From: Alphaproteobacteria bacterium
GTDB lineage: Bacteria; Pseudomonadota; Alphaproteobacteria; 16-39-46
Assembly: GCA_018401675.1 (NCBI GenBank)
Contig: JAGYKM010000003.1
Span: 102,423 to 166,422 of the forward strand
Direction of reading: 5' to 3'
DNA: 64,000 nt
The notes under the pieces were generated by a model. That model was not told the origin of the DNA. It made no database searches and saw only the letters and a program-made list of their open reading frames with translations. The position numbers were made by a program, and so were the translations under genes. Positions 27,283-37,641 of the stretch are shown in pieces; positions within the stretch are counted from its first letter, which is position 1; each line of letters opens with the position of its first letter.

Positions 27283-28572
27283 ACCCCTTATAACACCGTT
27301 TCTTTTTCTCCGAACCCCTTGGCTAAATCTCCAACACAGATACGCAAAGGGATGGGAGAATGCCAAACACGCCACACAAAAATAAACATAGCGACTGGTA
27401 GAAGCCAAAGAAAACACAAACAAGAAACTTGCGTAAACAACGGCCATACCATTAAGATATAATAAGGGCCCCGCAGCCCAGAATTGTCGGGATCTATAGG
27501 CGAGAACTATATAAAAAAGAGATAACGGAAGCCCCAAAAGATAGCTAAAAAGAATACCTAGATTGGCGGGCCACGTGGGTAAGTTGTGGGCTTTTAAAAA
27601 CCGACGCAGAGGATATTTTACATCGGTGCCAGAAAGGGTTTTATAAAGAACACGGGTCCGGTGCTTTAGGTAGGAGCCTGGATAGCACCCTACTCTGTTC
27701 CACCATGATGCTTTTAGCTGCTGGCGCTCTTCATCTGTTTGGGCAAACCGCAGCGGAGAATCGGGTTCGTCAATGAGAGGTTCCCACAAATGGGAATATT
27801 TATTCTGGATGTTTTCCAACGTAACAGTGGGTTCTTTAAATAAGAAAGGGGGAACCACATTTTTTCCTGCGTTTACTGAAATCCCCGCAAGGTCGTAAAT
27901 TTTAACACTTTGCCATTTGTGTAGCTCTTTTTCGGAAGGAATTAGAAGTTGGTGGATTCCTTCTATGGCGCCTAAAATAGAAAAAGTAATCAAGACCGCT
28001 ATCCCTACTTTGGCCCATAGAGTCTTTAGGTTGATCAAGGAACACATCCATAGGAGAGGAAAGAACAAAACAAACTGAGCTTGGTATTTGATGGAAGTGG
28101 CCCATAGCAAAAGCATACATAGCCCTATAAATGGCATAACTCCTAATGACTTTCGTTTTTGGAGTAAATATGTCAAATACCCCCCTACCAAAAGGTAGAT
28201 AAAAACAAAATAGAGATCTTTCCAAATATAACCCATACTCACCCATAAGGACGGCCAGAATAAAACCCCTACAAACCACCAAAACCATTTTGAGCGCAAA
28301 AATGACTGAGCAAAAAAATATACAGCTGCCCAATATATGCTCATTTGAAGAATCAGCATGCCCCCAGATCCTTTAATAACTTGATCTGATAGCCACCACA
28401 CCATTTGCAAAAGAGGCCCTAGTCCGCGTTGATAGGATAAGGTAAGAGCTGTTTGATAGGTGGAGATAGAATCATCACTCATACTCCCAGGCCAAAGGCA
28501 AGCCAAGCTCAGCCCGCAACACAATAAGAAGAATAAACCGGAATGATGACGAATCAAGGGGGAGATTTTCAT
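27280..28572 (-). CDS. Polytopic membrane protein, possible GT-C-type glycosyltransferase
   Basis: 430 residues with about ten hydrophobic helices, beginning FFLLCCGLSLACLWPG. The first large loop carries an acidic motif SMSDDSIST right after helix 1, the position where GT-C enzymes keep catalytic aspartates. A longer soluble segment lies at about 215-320. No family could be named with confidence. It is next to ygfZ and two glycosyltransferases, which fits a lipid-linked sugar transferase for the envelope, but this is inference. It may equally be an uncharacterised transporter-like protein. Intact, and ends in a terminator shared with secB. Confidence 0.5.
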   Translation of the reverse strand: MKISPLIRHHSGLFFLLCCGLSLACLWPGSMSDDSISTYQTALTLSYQRGLGPLLQMVWWLSDQVIKGSGGMLILQMSIYWAAVYFFAQSFLRSKWFWWFVGVLFWPSLWVSMGYIWKDLYFVFIYLLVGGYLTYLLQKRKSLGVMPFIGLCMLLLWATSIKYQAQFVLFFPLLWMCSLINLKTLWAKVGIAVLITFSILGAIEGIHQLLIPSEKELHKWQSVKIYDLAGISVNAGKNVVPPFLFKEPTVTLENIQNKYSHLWEPLIDEPDSPLRFAQTDEERQQLKASWWNRVGCYPGSYLKHRTRVLYKTLSGTDVKYPLRRFLKAHNLPTWPANLGILFSYLLGLPLSLFYIVLAYRSRQFWAAGPLLYLNGMAVVYASFLFVFSLASTSRYVYFCVACLAFSHPFAYLCWRFSQGVRRKRNGVIRG

Positions 28573-28663
28573 AAGGTTTTTCCTTTATTGGTTTGCTACA
28601 TAGTCCAGACGCGCTCTTTTTGGAAACTTACCAGGTAGCTTCAAAAAAAGTTCTCTTCTTTTT

Positions 28664-29617
28664 CTAGGAAAGGAGGTCTATCTTTAGCCACGCTGGCTGG
28701 TGCAAAGAAACTTTTCCCATACTCTTAGGGGCTTTTGAAGAGAAAGATCCTTGAGATTCGAGATCCTCTTGGGGCTTTGCATATAAATCAAAAGTCTCCT
28801 TACAAAACGCTGAGGGTAAATCTTCTAACCGCACCAAAAATAAGGCTAGGTTTTCACAAATGGATAGGGCGCGGCCCACCACTTTATCTTTCCAATAAAG
28901 AAGATCGCCTTCTTGCGGACTTTCCCCCCCATTACAGGTTAGACTCCCAGGCAAAAGACGCTTTCGAACCACGCCACGATACTTGGTGCGAGCCGTGAGC
29001 TCTTGCCCCAAGTAACAGCCTTTTTCCCAATCTATAGCCCCTAGTTCCATCATGCCGCATTCTAAGGGAATGGATTTATCTTGACTCAACCCCCACCCAC
29101 TTTCTGGTATTCCTTGCTCTAGGAGGTATTTTCTATACTCTTTCTGGGAACCTCTTGGATGCCCGACCATCTCCTCTTTTGCCCCTGAATCGGCATCTGT
29201 ATAGAAACGCCAGCTCAAGCCTGACAGGCGAGGATCAGAAAAATGAGCCACAGCCGGCAGCTTGGCAAAAGGACTTCCATCCACCAAGATAGCGCCCGCG
29301 GTAGCGTATACTTTTATGCCTTCGTGGATCTTCCAGATTACGTTAGATCGCAATTGATAACGTTTTAAAAAAGCCATCAACGCGTCTCCATCTTCTTGAG
29401 CGCAATCTATAAAGATTTCCTCTAGGTTATGACTGTCTTGAAAAAGAAAAAAATCGTATAAAAATTTTCCTTGAGGTGTTAGAAGAAGAGAGTAAAGAGG
29501 CGCAGATGGAGAAACTTTTTGAAGATCTTGGGTAAAAAGACCTTGAAGAAATAGACGTGCATCATCGCCAGTTACGGAAAAGACCAAACGCTTTAAGGGA
29601 CAAATACTAAAAGGCAT
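28664..29617 (-). CDS. ygfZ: Folate-binding protein YgfZ/GcvT-like, Fe-S cluster maintenance
   Basis: 317 residues. Contains the YgfZ hallmark KGCYLGQELTART (KGCxxGQE), with the functional cysteine at about residue 202. The N-terminal half follows the aminomethyltransferase fold (LFLQGLFTQDLQ, LLTPQGKFLYDFFLF). YgfZ-type proteins support repair or assembly of certain iron-sulfur enzymes in a folate-dependent way. It stands alone on the minus strand, divergent from the heptosyltransferase start 75 bases away. Intact. Confidence 0.88.
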   Translation of the reverse strand: MPFSICPLKRLVFSVTGDDARLFLQGLFTQDLQKVSPSAPLYSLLLTPQGKFLYDFFLFQDSHNLEEIFIDCAQEDGDALMAFLKRYQLRSNVIWKIHEGIKVYATAGAILVDGSPFAKLPAVAHFSDPRLSGLSWRFYTDADSGAKEEMVGHPRGSQKEYRKYLLEQGIPESGWGLSQDKSIPLECGMMELGAIDWEKGCYLGQELTARTKYRGVVRKRLLPGSLTCNGGESPQEGDLLYWKDKVVGRALSICENLALFLVRLEDLPSAFCKETFDLYAKPQEDLESQGSFSSKAPKSMGKVSLHQPAWLKIDLLS

Positions 29618-29692
29618 TACTCACTTTTTCTCCTGGTTTATTTTGGATCAGGTTATCTTTAGAAACTCTTTAGTTAGGATTTTTTCACGCTC

Positions 29693-30651
29693 ATGAACAT
29701 CCTATTTATTACTTCCAATCGCATTGGGGACGCAATTTTGTCCACAGGGGTTTTGGAAAAACCTTAGAACTATACCCTCATGCCCATCTTAGTGTGGCTT
29801 CAGGCCCTTTAGCTTTACCTCTTTTTACCCACATACCCCAATTAAAAAATTTATGGTCTTTCCCCAAAGAACCCTATGGCCGCCATTGGTGGAGATTATG
29901 GAAAAAATGCCTCCCTTTCAAGTGGGATTTAATTATTGATATTCGAGGCTCTTTAATGACGTCGTTTTTACGAACTCAAAAAAGCGTTGTCTGGCGTTCT
30001 CGTAATGCGCCTATCCACAAAGTGGAGTCTCTTAGTGCCTTGCTAGGGTATACCCATCCTCCTTCTCCTTATATTCGTATTTCCCCTCAAGAAGAAGATC
30101 TCGCTCAAAAAACCCTACCTTCTTCGGTCCCTATAGTGGCTTTTGGGTTAGGGGCCAATTGGACCGGTAAGATATGGCCCGTAGAAAGATTCGCCGAGCT
30201 GGCCACGCACATAGCCTCAGACCAGGGCATTTCTCCGAAGGCTCATTTTCTCCTTTTAGGGAGTCCTGCGGAAAAGTCTCTGGGGACTCTTTTCAAGAAC
30301 CATCTCCCCTCTCATTTTTCTCCCCGAATTATTGACAAAATTGGGGACCTATCTTTACTTGAAACATCAGCGTTCTTACGCAAATCAAAAGTTTTTATCG
30401 GCAATGACTCCGGCCTCATGCATCTAGCTGCAGCTTCTTCAACCCCAACTTTGGGGTTATTTGGACCCAGCAATGATATTCATTATCATCCATGGGGACC
30501 CCATACCCATTATGTTAGAACCGATGTGCCCTACGAAACTTTGTGGCCCCAACGTCTTCATTTAAAATCTAATGAAACCCTTATGGAATCCCTAAGTACC
30601 CAAAAGGTAACCAAGGCCCTGGAAACTCTTTTGCAAAAGGACTCTTTATAA
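29693..30651 (+). pseudogene. Lipopolysaccharide heptosyltransferase-like (GT9), one-base frameshift near the N-terminus
   Basis: GT9 enzymes add heptose to the LPS inner core. The ATG at 29693 starts a good N-terminus, MNILFITSNRIGDAILSTGV, which stops after LEKP because the A-run at 29758-29762 has five instead of six bases. The next frame continues TLELYPHAHLSVASGPLAL and stays open to 30651. It keeps the family features GLGANWTGKIWPVERFAEL and GNDSGLMHLAAASSTPTLGLFGPS. One added A restores a protein of about 319 residues, so this is either a recent mutation, a sequencing error, or a case for polymerase slippage. The stop overlaps the next gene by one base (TAATG). Confidence 0.85.
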
Positions 30652-31703
30652 TGCGTCTTCTTCAAGCCATAAAAGGAAAAGATCACGGAGGCGCAGAAGG
30701 TTTTTTTGACCGTTTGGCTCAAGCGCTAATGCCCATTTTACCCCAAAAACTCTTGGTCCCTTTTTCAAAAATGCCTTTGGATGACCGTTTAAAGGCCCTC
30801 ATCCAAAGGGTTCCTTTCGGGAGCCCTCTCGATTTGAGATCACGACTCGATTTTTTTCAAGCCATAGCCACGTGGAAGCCCGATTTGGTCCTCACTTGGA
30901 TGAACCGCGCCACCCGATTCTGTCCTGGGCCTTTACTAAGACGTGGGTTACCTCCTTTTTCCCATGTGGCCCGGTTGGGGGGGTTTTATGATCTCAAGTA
31001 TTACCAGAAGTGTGATGCCCTTATTGGCAATACCCGAGGTATCGTGTCTTATCTCGTTGATCAAGGGTGGCCTAAAGACCGGGCTTTTTATGTGCCCAAT
31101 TTTGTCTCCCTTCCTGCCCAGGTTTCGCCATTCTCTCGTGACTCTCTTCACGTTCCCCCCGAAGCCTGTTTATTGGTGGCTGCCGGACGTTTGCATGTCA
31201 ATAAAGCGTTTGATACTTTGCTCAAGGCTGTCAGTTTGCTCCCCCATACCCATTTATGGCTATTGGGAGAAGGGCCAGAACTTAGCGCCTTACAAACCCT
31301 CTCAAAAGAGCTGGGGATAGCCTCACGGGTCCAGTTTTTAGGATGGCACCCCCATCCTACAGCTTATTATAATGCAGCAGATATATTTATTTGCCCTTCC
31401 CGTCACGAGCCCTTAGGCAATGTTCTTCTAGATGCATGGGCTCATGGACGACCCTTGGTAGCTGCCGCTTCCCAAGGCCCTACTGAATTCATTCAAGACG
31501 GCGTTACAGGGTGTCTCTCACCCATTGACGACGCACCGGCTATGGCCCAGACCATTGATCGTGTATGGACCCGACCTGACTTGCGTCACCAGTTAGTTCA
31601 AGAAGGAACAAAATTTCTCAAAGCCACTTTTTCCAAAGAAGCTGTGGTCGCTCAATACCTAGATACTTTTGCCCATATCAAAACGCTTCCTCCTAAAACT
31701 TAA
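30651..31703 (+). CDS. Glycosyltransferase family 4 protein
   Basis: 350 residues, two Rossmann-like halves. The N-terminal acceptor side has GGAEGFFDRLAQAL. The nucleotide-sugar side has LLVAAGRLHVNKAFDTLLKA, HLWLLGEGPE, VQFLGW and the GT4 motif SRHEPLGNVLLDAWAHGRPL. In that motif the second acidic residue of the usual E-x7-E is aspartate, a conservative change. Translationally coupled to the heptosyltransferase, so it likely works on the same LPS or surface glycan. Sugar and linkage cannot be told from sequence. Confidence 0.87.
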   Translation: MRLLQAIKGKDHGGAEGFFDRLAQALMPILPQKLLVPFSKMPLDDRLKALIQRVPFGSPLDLRSRLDFFQAIATWKPDLVLTWMNRATRFCPGPLLRRGLPPFSHVARLGGFYDLKYYQKCDALIGNTRGIVSYLVDQGWPKDRAFYVPNFVSLPAQVSPFSRDSLHVPPEACLLVAAGRLHVNKAFDTLLKAVSLLPHTHLWLLGEGPELSALQTLSKELGIASRVQFLGWHPHPTAYYNAADIFICPSRHEPLGNVLLDAWAHGRPLVAAASQGPTEFIQDGVTGCLSPIDDAPAMAQTIDRVWTRPDLRHQLVQEGTKFLKATFSKEAVVAQYLDTFAHIKTLPPKT

Positions 31704-31766
31704 CCTTTCCTTGGGTAATTTTTTTTCACTATCGTTTAACTGTTTTAAAATGAGAGGTTCCACCAA

Positions 31767-33578
31767 ATGTGCGGCATTGCAGGGGTTTTAACGCCCTCAT
31801 TTTCCATCGATCCTCGCATTGTAGGTCATTTTCAAAAAACCTTGGCTCATAGAGGCCCTGACGATGAAGGGGTATTCCAAAAACTGTCTTTTGAGGAAAA
31901 CGCCGAACCTTCGGTTTTATTATTTCATCGTCGTCTCTCTATTGTGGATATTGCCCAAGGCCACCAACCTTTTATATTCCCCATGACTGATGGAAACTAT
32001 CTAGCCCTTATCGTTAATGGAGAAATTTATAACTTTGACGCCATCCGGAAAAAATATTCTGAATTTCCCTTCAAGACAAGCTCTGACTGCGAATCCATCT
32101 TGCCCTTGTATTTAGACAAAGGGATTGAGTTCATGCCCCATCTTCAAGGCATGTTCTCTCTAGCTCTCTACGATTCTCGTACCCAGTCTCTTATTTTAGG
32201 CCGAGACCCTTTTGGGATGAAGCCTTTATATTTTCGCAACATGGAGTCCGCTTTCCTTTTTGCCTCAGAAATACCCGCCTTAACTTTTCCATTTGCACCC
32301 AACCCCTTAGATAAAAATATCCAACAAGAAGCCCTCCATCGGCAATATACCTCTGGGGCACCCACTCTGTTCCAAGAAATTACCCGTGTCCTTCCCGGTC
32401 AAACCATGGTCATTGATTCCCAGTTACATATAACCACGACTCAAGCACCCCTAATGGAAAGGCCTTCAACAAAAAGCCGTTTCTTTTTGAGATCCCCCAA
32501 GCCTTCTTTGCCAGAAACTCTCAAAACTTTTGAGGCGCTTTTGTTGCAAACAGTAGAATCCCATTTGCTTTCAGATGTGCCTGTAGGATTATTTTTTTCA
32601 GGAGGAGTAGATTCAAGTATTATTCTTAAAGCTTTAAACATGTTAGGCCATAATACCGTTCCCGCCTTTCATATTCGTTTTGAAGATGAACCCCCCACTT
32701 TGCCCAAAGATATGCCCTTAAAAGCATCGCTAAACGAACTCCTATTCACCGAACAAGACTTTTGGGAACTCCTGCCTTTAGGCGCCTTCGTCATGGATGA
32801 TTTTGCTGCAGATTATGCTGTTTTACCTACCTTAAAGCTTGCCCAAGCCGCAAAAAATGCCCAAATACCCGTTATTCTAAGTGGAGAAGGCGGCGATGAG
32901 ATTTTTGCAGGCTATGGCCGCTACAAGAAGCATGGTTCCTGGCGCCCTTGGGCTTCCTCTTTATTCCGTCACAAAAGTCTCCTTTATAATTTACCTCTCC
33001 CCTCTCAGATGCTGTGGTATCAGAGTCTTTTGACAACTGAATCGGTTATTCAAAAAAGCTTATTGACGCCCTTACAAAAAGCTCAACTTATGGATCTCAC
33101 CACTTGGCTCCCCGATGATTTAATGATCAAATTAGACCGCACCTTAATGCATTATGGGCTTGAAGGACGTCCCCCATTTTTGGATAAAGCTATGGCAAGT
33201 TTTGGGTTTAACCTCCCATCGTCGTATAAAATTCAGAACAAGGAGGGGAAGTGGCTGCTTAAATATTGGCTATCCCAAGTGGAGCCTACATTGAATTTTT
33301 TCATAAAAAAGAAAGGATTTACGCCTCCCATTCATAAATGGCTAGAAAGAAAGGCCGAGTTTTTAAAAAAAACATTGCCTCACCAAGAGGCACTTTCTTC
33401 CTTAATTCCTCCCCACCATACTCTCCACTTAATTGATCGACTATCCTGGCGCCAGGGGGATAAAAGAACTGGCCTTGCCGTATGGATTCTCCTTTACACG
33501 GTTTGGTACAAAATCCATGTCCAAGAGCATTTATTATTCACAGACTCTGTTTTCGATCTTCTGAAAACCCTGAAGTGA
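31767..33578 (+). CDS. asnB: Glutamine-dependent asparagine synthetase-like amidotransferase
   Basis: 603 residues, class II amidotransferase. M1-C2-GIAG provides the N-terminal nucleophile cysteine after methionine removal. RGPDDEG, VNGEIYN and DPFGMKPLY mark the glutaminase domain. The synthetase domain carries the ATP pyrophosphatase loop FSGGVDSS and LSGEGGDEIFAGYGRY. The enzyme makes asparagine from aspartate and glutamine; members located in surface-polysaccharide clusters may instead amidate a sugar carboxyl. Its place directly after two glycosyltransferases leaves both open. Intact. Confidence 0.85.
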   Translation: MCGIAGVLTPSFSIDPRIVGHFQKTLAHRGPDDEGVFQKLSFEENAEPSVLLFHRRLSIVDIAQGHQPFIFPMTDGNYLALIVNGEIYNFDAIRKKYSEFPFKTSSDCESILPLYLDKGIEFMPHLQGMFSLALYDSRTQSLILGRDPFGMKPLYFRNMESAFLFASEIPALTFPFAPNPLDKNIQQEALHRQYTSGAPTLFQEITRVLPGQTMVIDSQLHITTTQAPLMERPSTKSRFFLRSPKPSLPETLKTFEALLLQTVESHLLSDVPVGLFFSGGVDSSIILKALNMLGHNTVPAFHIRFEDEPPTLPKDMPLKASLNELLFTEQDFWELLPLGAFVMDDFAADYAVLPTLKLAQAAKNAQIPVILSGEGGDEIFAGYGRYKKHGSWRPWASSLFRHKSLLYNLPLPSQMLWYQSLLTTESVIQKSLLTPLQKAQLMDLTTWLPDDLMIKLDRTLMHYGLEGRPPFLDKAMASFGFNLPSSYKIQNKEGKWLLKYWLSQVEPTLNFFIKKKGFTPPIHKWLERKAEFLKKTLPHQEALSSLIPPHHTLHLIDRLSWRQGDKRTGLAVWILLYTVWYKIHVQEHLLFTDSVFDLLKTLK

Positions 33579-33626
33579 TGGTAAGGATGAATATGCTTAC
33601 CCCTGTTGATTAAGAGAGGTAATTTC

Positions 33627-34348
33627 ATGGCTACATTCTTTGTCTTTGGGTAAATATTATATCGCAAAGCACAGATTAAACGCGCCAAACCCTCACTAAA
33701 ATCATCAGAATTAATCCGTCTCTGCGCGAGTAGTTGAGGGCCTTGTTCACTCAAACCCCGTTTTAATCTGCTATTTCCAATGCCAAAGAGGTAAAATATG
33801 CCTAAAGACACCATGGAAAAAGGTATCAAGTGGGGAGAAGGACAAGAAGAGGGCAGTCACTATGAAAGTGTTCGATATGAAGGCTACGGCCCTGAAGGGA
33901 GTGCACTGATTGTAGAATGCTTGACGGATAATCGCAATCGCACCGCTTCCGAAGTTCGATCAACCTTGGGAAAACATGGAGGTTCTTTAGGCGAAACCAA
34001 CAGTGTGGGCTTTATGTATTCAGACCATAAAGGCATTGTGCAGTACCTCAAACAGGTCACTCTGAAGCCCTCTTTGAAGCGCTATTGAAGCTGGGGCGGA
34101 AGATATTGATATTTCCGATGATCTCTATACGGTGATTTGCCCCATGGAGTCTTTTGGTGATGTCCGTTCAGCCCTGCAAACTCTTTTTCACGACCCAGTA
34201 CGCGCTTGTCTTACCTGGCTCTCCAAAACAGACCTTTCTTTAAGTGAAGAAGGGGTCAAACTCTTACCAAATTAATTGATACCTTGGAAGAAAATGACGA
34301 CGCCAAATTGTATACACCAATGCCCTTCTTCTTAAACAGGTTCCCTAA
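33627..34348 (+). pseudogene. yebC: YebC/PmpR/TACO1-family regulator, multiply frameshifted
   Basis: YebC proteins act in translation of difficult peptide stretches and as transcriptional regulators. The central part (33798-34088) is unmistakable: [51 protein letters not shown]. On the 5' side fragments such as ILYRKAQIKRAKPSL and LTKIIRINPSLRE are in other frames. On the 3' side EAGAEDIDISDDLYTVICP, LIDTLEENDDAK and VYTNALLLKQVP follow in alternating frames to a TAA at 34346. At least five small indels are needed. The phzF ATG follows the stop directly. The total span fits the normal length of about 240 residues. Confidence 0.82.
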
Positions 34349-35212
34349 ATGTCTGGTTACGTTCAAGTATGGACCGTTGATGTCTTTGCGAAAAAACCCT
34401 TTGAAGGAAACCCTGCGGGTGTCTTGATTTTGCCCCAATTCCTTGAGGTGAGACAAATGCAAGCCATAGCGTGAGAGAAATTGAATCTCTCAGAGTCCAG
34501 TGTTTGTAGTCCCTTTGAGGGACCTTCGTCTTACCAAATTCGCTGGTTTACCCCTCAAGAAGAAGCCCCTTTTTGCGTTCATGCCACCTTAGCTGCCGCT
34601 CATATCTTATGGGATTCCCAATTCGAAGAAGCACCTTTCGTGACTTTTCAATCGCTCTCGGGGGTTTTGCCCGTCTCTAAAGGACCTCATTTGGACGAGA
34701 TTTCCATTGAGCTTCCCCTACAACCGTTGCCCGGGTGCTCCCAGCCTGATCCGCGGTTGGCCCAAGCTCTAGGGGTATCTTTTAACGCGATCTATTTTGG
34801 AAACACCCGTCCCCTTGCAAGAAGCGATCAAAATCCTCTTCCCGAATGGCTAACCTCTCACTATCTGGTAGAACTCTCCTCAGCTGATGAGGTGACCAAG
34901 TGTACGCCCAATTTAGAGCTCTTAGCCAAATTGGACTGTCGTGCCGTCACCATTACCGCCCCATCCAAACCTCCTTTTGATTTTATATCTCGCTATTTTG
35001 CGCCGCGTGTGGGCATCCCTGAAGATCCTTTTTGCGGCTCTACTCACTGCCGCTTAGCCCCTTTATGGGCTACGAAATTAAATAAAAATTGCCTCATGGC
35101 CAATAGTGGATCTTCCCGAGGTGGCCAAGTTCTCCTAGAATGCACTAATACTAAACTTAAAATGACTTCCACCGCCGTTACTGTTTTAAAAGGGTCGTTA
35201 CGTCTTTTATAA
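34349..35212 (+). pseudogene. PhzF-family isomerase-like protein with an in-frame TGA
   Basis: PhzF-like proteins are diaminopimelate-epimerase-fold enzymes. The start MSGYVQVWTVDVFAKKPF is followed by GNPAGVLIL and MQAIA, then TGA, then in the same frame EKLNLSESSV and the rest to 35212 (DFISRYFAPRVGIPEDPFCG, STHCRLAPLW). The stop falls just before the NLSE motif with the catalytic glutamate. In the next motif the usual GHAT is VHAT. So this is either a one-codon nonsense change or a small insertion, and the downstream 243 codons may be read from a TTG near 34481. The biological substrate of this family is mostly unknown. Confidence 0.8.
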
Positions 35213-35438
35213 ACAATCAGAGAATCTTGAAAAGTGGTGGGTTGTTGTCCTATAGTAATTTACTAAGGTTAAAAACTTACTATTTCTTATCTATTAACTT
35301 CATCTTTAATAAAGAACTTGGCGCCAAGAATAGTTTCTGATAGGCCTTTGAGAGATATGAGGGGCAAAAAACTCATTTACGCTGTTTTTACTACCTCTTA
35401 AATATCCCTAGTATTAGTTTTTAAGGAGTGAGCGATCC

Positions 35439-36416
35439 GTGAACATTGTAAAATCTTCCCTAGTCCGAGCCTCATGGACGATTATTCTGTCCTTCTTTTT
35501 GGGTTCAGTGTTTCCTGGCCTTGTGCATGCGGATGCGTCCTTAACGCATGAAGTGGAACGACTGAAAAGACAGCTGTTGACCTTGGAGCAGAATTTCTAT
35601 CGTGGAAGCCCTACCTCTCCTTCGATCCCTTCTTCCCCCCAGCCGTCTTCTATGCCCCTCAGTGGTTCTTCTCAAATGGCCTTGGAGCAAGAAATTCAAA
35701 AACTCACCTCTGCCTTGGAAGAGACACGCCATACAGTTAAACTTCAAAGAACTGAGATCCAGGCTTTAAAAAATGATATTGAGTTACGCTTATCGCAATT
35801 AGAGAAGAAGAAAGTGATTCAAGAACACGTTAAAGAAATCTCAAAACCCACTTCTGACTTGAAAATACCTCCCGTCAAGAGCGCTCCTATCAAATCATCC
35901 ACGCCAGAACGAACTCTTTGTTTACCTGAGAACAAAACGCCACCATTGGATCCTACGCCCTCACCTGAAACCAAGAATGAAGATCCGACACCGAAAGTCC
36001 TAACTTCACCCTCCAGTTCCTTGCCGGACGATGCAGTAACCGAAGAATACAATGAATCTTTAGCTCTTTTAAAAAGCAAAGATTATGCCTCTGCTCAGAA
36101 GGCATTTTCTTCCTTTATCAAAAACCATCCAAACCATGAGTTAACTGGAAACGCGCAGTTTTGGTTAGGCGAAGCTCTGGCGGCCTCGGGAGATTTTACT
36201 CAAGCCTCTGTAGCTTTTCTAACCGCCTATAAAAACCATCCCAAAAACGCGAAACGTCCAGAAAGTCTTTTAAAGCTAGCCCATTGTTTAGGTCAATTAG
36301 GCAAACAAAAAGAAGCCTGTGCTACTTTACAAAAACTTTCCGTGGATTTTCCCGAAAGCTCCTCTGCGCTTAAACGCATGATGGTCGAGGAACAAAAATC
36401 AAATGGATGTTTGTGA
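35439..36416 (+). CDS. cpoB: Cell-division coordinator CpoB (YbgF)
   Basis: Periplasmic partner of the Tol-Pal system that couples outer-membrane constriction to peptidoglycan synthesis. 325 residues: signal peptide (about 1-31, SFFLGSVFPGLVHA), coiled coil (about 80-135, LEQEIQKLTSALEETRHTVK), a proline-rich linker, then C-terminal TPR repeats (YNESLALLKSKDYASAQKAF, FWLGEALAASGDFTQA). The GTG start is preceded by TAAGGAG. tolB and pal, usual upstream neighbours, are not present here. It overlaps tilS by 14 bases. Confidence 0.9.
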   Translation: MNIVKSSLVRASWTIILSFFLGSVFPGLVHADASLTHEVERLKRQLLTLEQNFYRGSPTSPSIPSSPQPSSMPLSGSSQMALEQEIQKLTSALEETRHTVKLQRTEIQALKNDIELRLSQLEKKKVIQEHVKEISKPTSDLKIPPVKSAPIKSSTPERTLCLPENKTPPLDPTPSPETKNEDPTPKVLTSPSSSLPDDAVTEEYNESLALLKSKDYASAQKAFSSFIKNHPNHELTGNAQFWLGEALAASGDFTQASVAFLTAYKNHPKNAKRPESLLKLAHCLGQLGKQKEACATLQKLSVDFPESSSALKRMMVEEQKSNGCL

Positions 36417-37641
36417 ACCCCCCACCCACGAAGATTCTACCCTTCCCATAAGCACTGATGAGTTTGAGTCTCTCATGGCCCCCCTTTTTGGAAAAGAAGC
36501 CAGGGGCTTGTCTTTTGGAGTCGCCCTTTCAGGAGGCGCAGACAGTCTCGCATTAACCATGCTTTTGCACCAATGGATCACACAACGGGGAGGAAGCTTA
36601 CAAGCTCTCACCGTGGATCATGGCCTCAGACAAGATTCTGACCAAGAGGCTCTTGAAGTTGCTCTCTGGCTTAAGAGACTCGGCATTGCCCATACTATTC
36701 TGACTATCCCTCCGTGGGACCCAAAAAGCCGTATCCAAGAGCACGCTCGGGCCCACCGTCATCATCTCTTAGCCACCTACTGCTCTGCCTATAACCTTCG
36801 ATATTTATTTTTTGGGCATCACATCCAAGATCAATGGGAAACTTTTCTGCACAGGTTAGCTCATAAGAGTGGCCTCGATGGACTCACCTGTATGAGCCCC
36901 CTTTCTAGAACCTCGTTTGGTTTTAAATGCCGCCCTCTTCTTGATGTACCCAAACAACGGTTAGTGGCCACTCTCAAGACTTGCAAACTTTCCCATATGG
37001 AAGATCCCAGCAATAGAGACCCACGTTTCCATCGCTCCAAGATCCGAGATAAGGCACAAGCTTTAACAGACCTTGGCTTAACGCCGGAGGCTATTAATGG
37101 CACTTTGCATAAACTAAGAAAAGTGCGTGAAAGTCTAGACACAATCGTGGCATCAGCTTTTGAGGCCACAACTATGATATTTCCCTTAGGCTACGCGACG
37201 GTTGATCTTTTGAAGTTGCAAACTTTTCCTCGAGAGATTACACGACGGCTTTTTGAGGATCTTAGCCTACGCGTTAGCCCAAACCCATATCCCCCGAGGA
37301 GCGGGTCTTTTGATTCTATTTTAGACTGCCTCTATCCAAAACCCTCGCCTCTTGCTTTTATTAATTCTGATGGAGGTTTGCCTGAGATAGAGGAGATGGT
37401 AGAAAAAAACCACCCACCCAGAACCTGGTCCATCCAAGGAATTTTTTGTAAAAATAGCGTTCTTTGGATCATGCGGGCCCCTAGAAAAACGCCCCCCACC
37501 GCTGGCTCCTCTTACGGCAGAACCTCATCATTTGATGGACTATGGATGATCTTTGGACAGGTCTCACCGTGCTTGAGCATCCCTATTATCTTGGGACAAT
37601 CCCATTTCTTCTGGGCCTACCAAAAGCGGTCTCAACGCTGA
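36403..37641 (+). CDS. tilS: tRNA(Ile)-lysidine synthetase TilS, C-terminal end altered by frameshift
   Basis: Modifies the anticodon C34 of tRNA-Ile to lysidine so it reads AUA; essential in most bacteria. The ATP-pyrophosphatase loop LSGGADSLAL, the TVDHGLR motif and HHIQDQWETFLHRL (the variant of HxxDDxxET) are present. The last roughly 30 residues do not look like TilS: near 37540 a missing G (TGGATG for TGGGATG) shifts the frame, and the matching C-terminal domain continues in other frames to about 37899. As read, the protein keeps the catalytic core but has a wrong tail. Overlaps cpoB. Confidence 0.9.
   Translation: MDVCEPPTHEDSTLPISTDEFESLMAPLFGKEARGLSFGVALSGGADSLALTMLLHQWITQRGGSLQALTVDHGLRQDSDQEALEVALWLKRLGIAHTILTIPPWDPKSRIQEHARAHRHHLLATYCSAYNLRYLFFGHHIQDQWETFLHRLAHKSGLDGLTCMSPLSRTSFGFKCRPLLDVPKQRLVATLKTCKLSHMEDPSNRDPRFHRSKIRDKAQALTDLGLTPEAINGTLHKLRKVRESLDTIVASAFEATTMIFPLGYATVDLLKLQTFPREITRRLFEDLSLRVSPNPYPPRSGSFDSILDCLYPKPSPLAFINSDGGLPEIEEMVEKNHPPRTWSIQGIFCKNSVLWIMRAPRKTPPTAGSSYGRTSSFDGLWMIFGQVSPCLSIPIILGQSHFFWAYQKRSQR

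Noticed and set aside
1..35212. UGA read as an amino acid, suggested by in-frame TGA in potH, tssM and phzF
   Set aside because: The potH and tssM cases vanish once frames are followed through indels, phzF shows no tryptophan position at its TGA, and intact genes such as fabF and asnB end with TGA.
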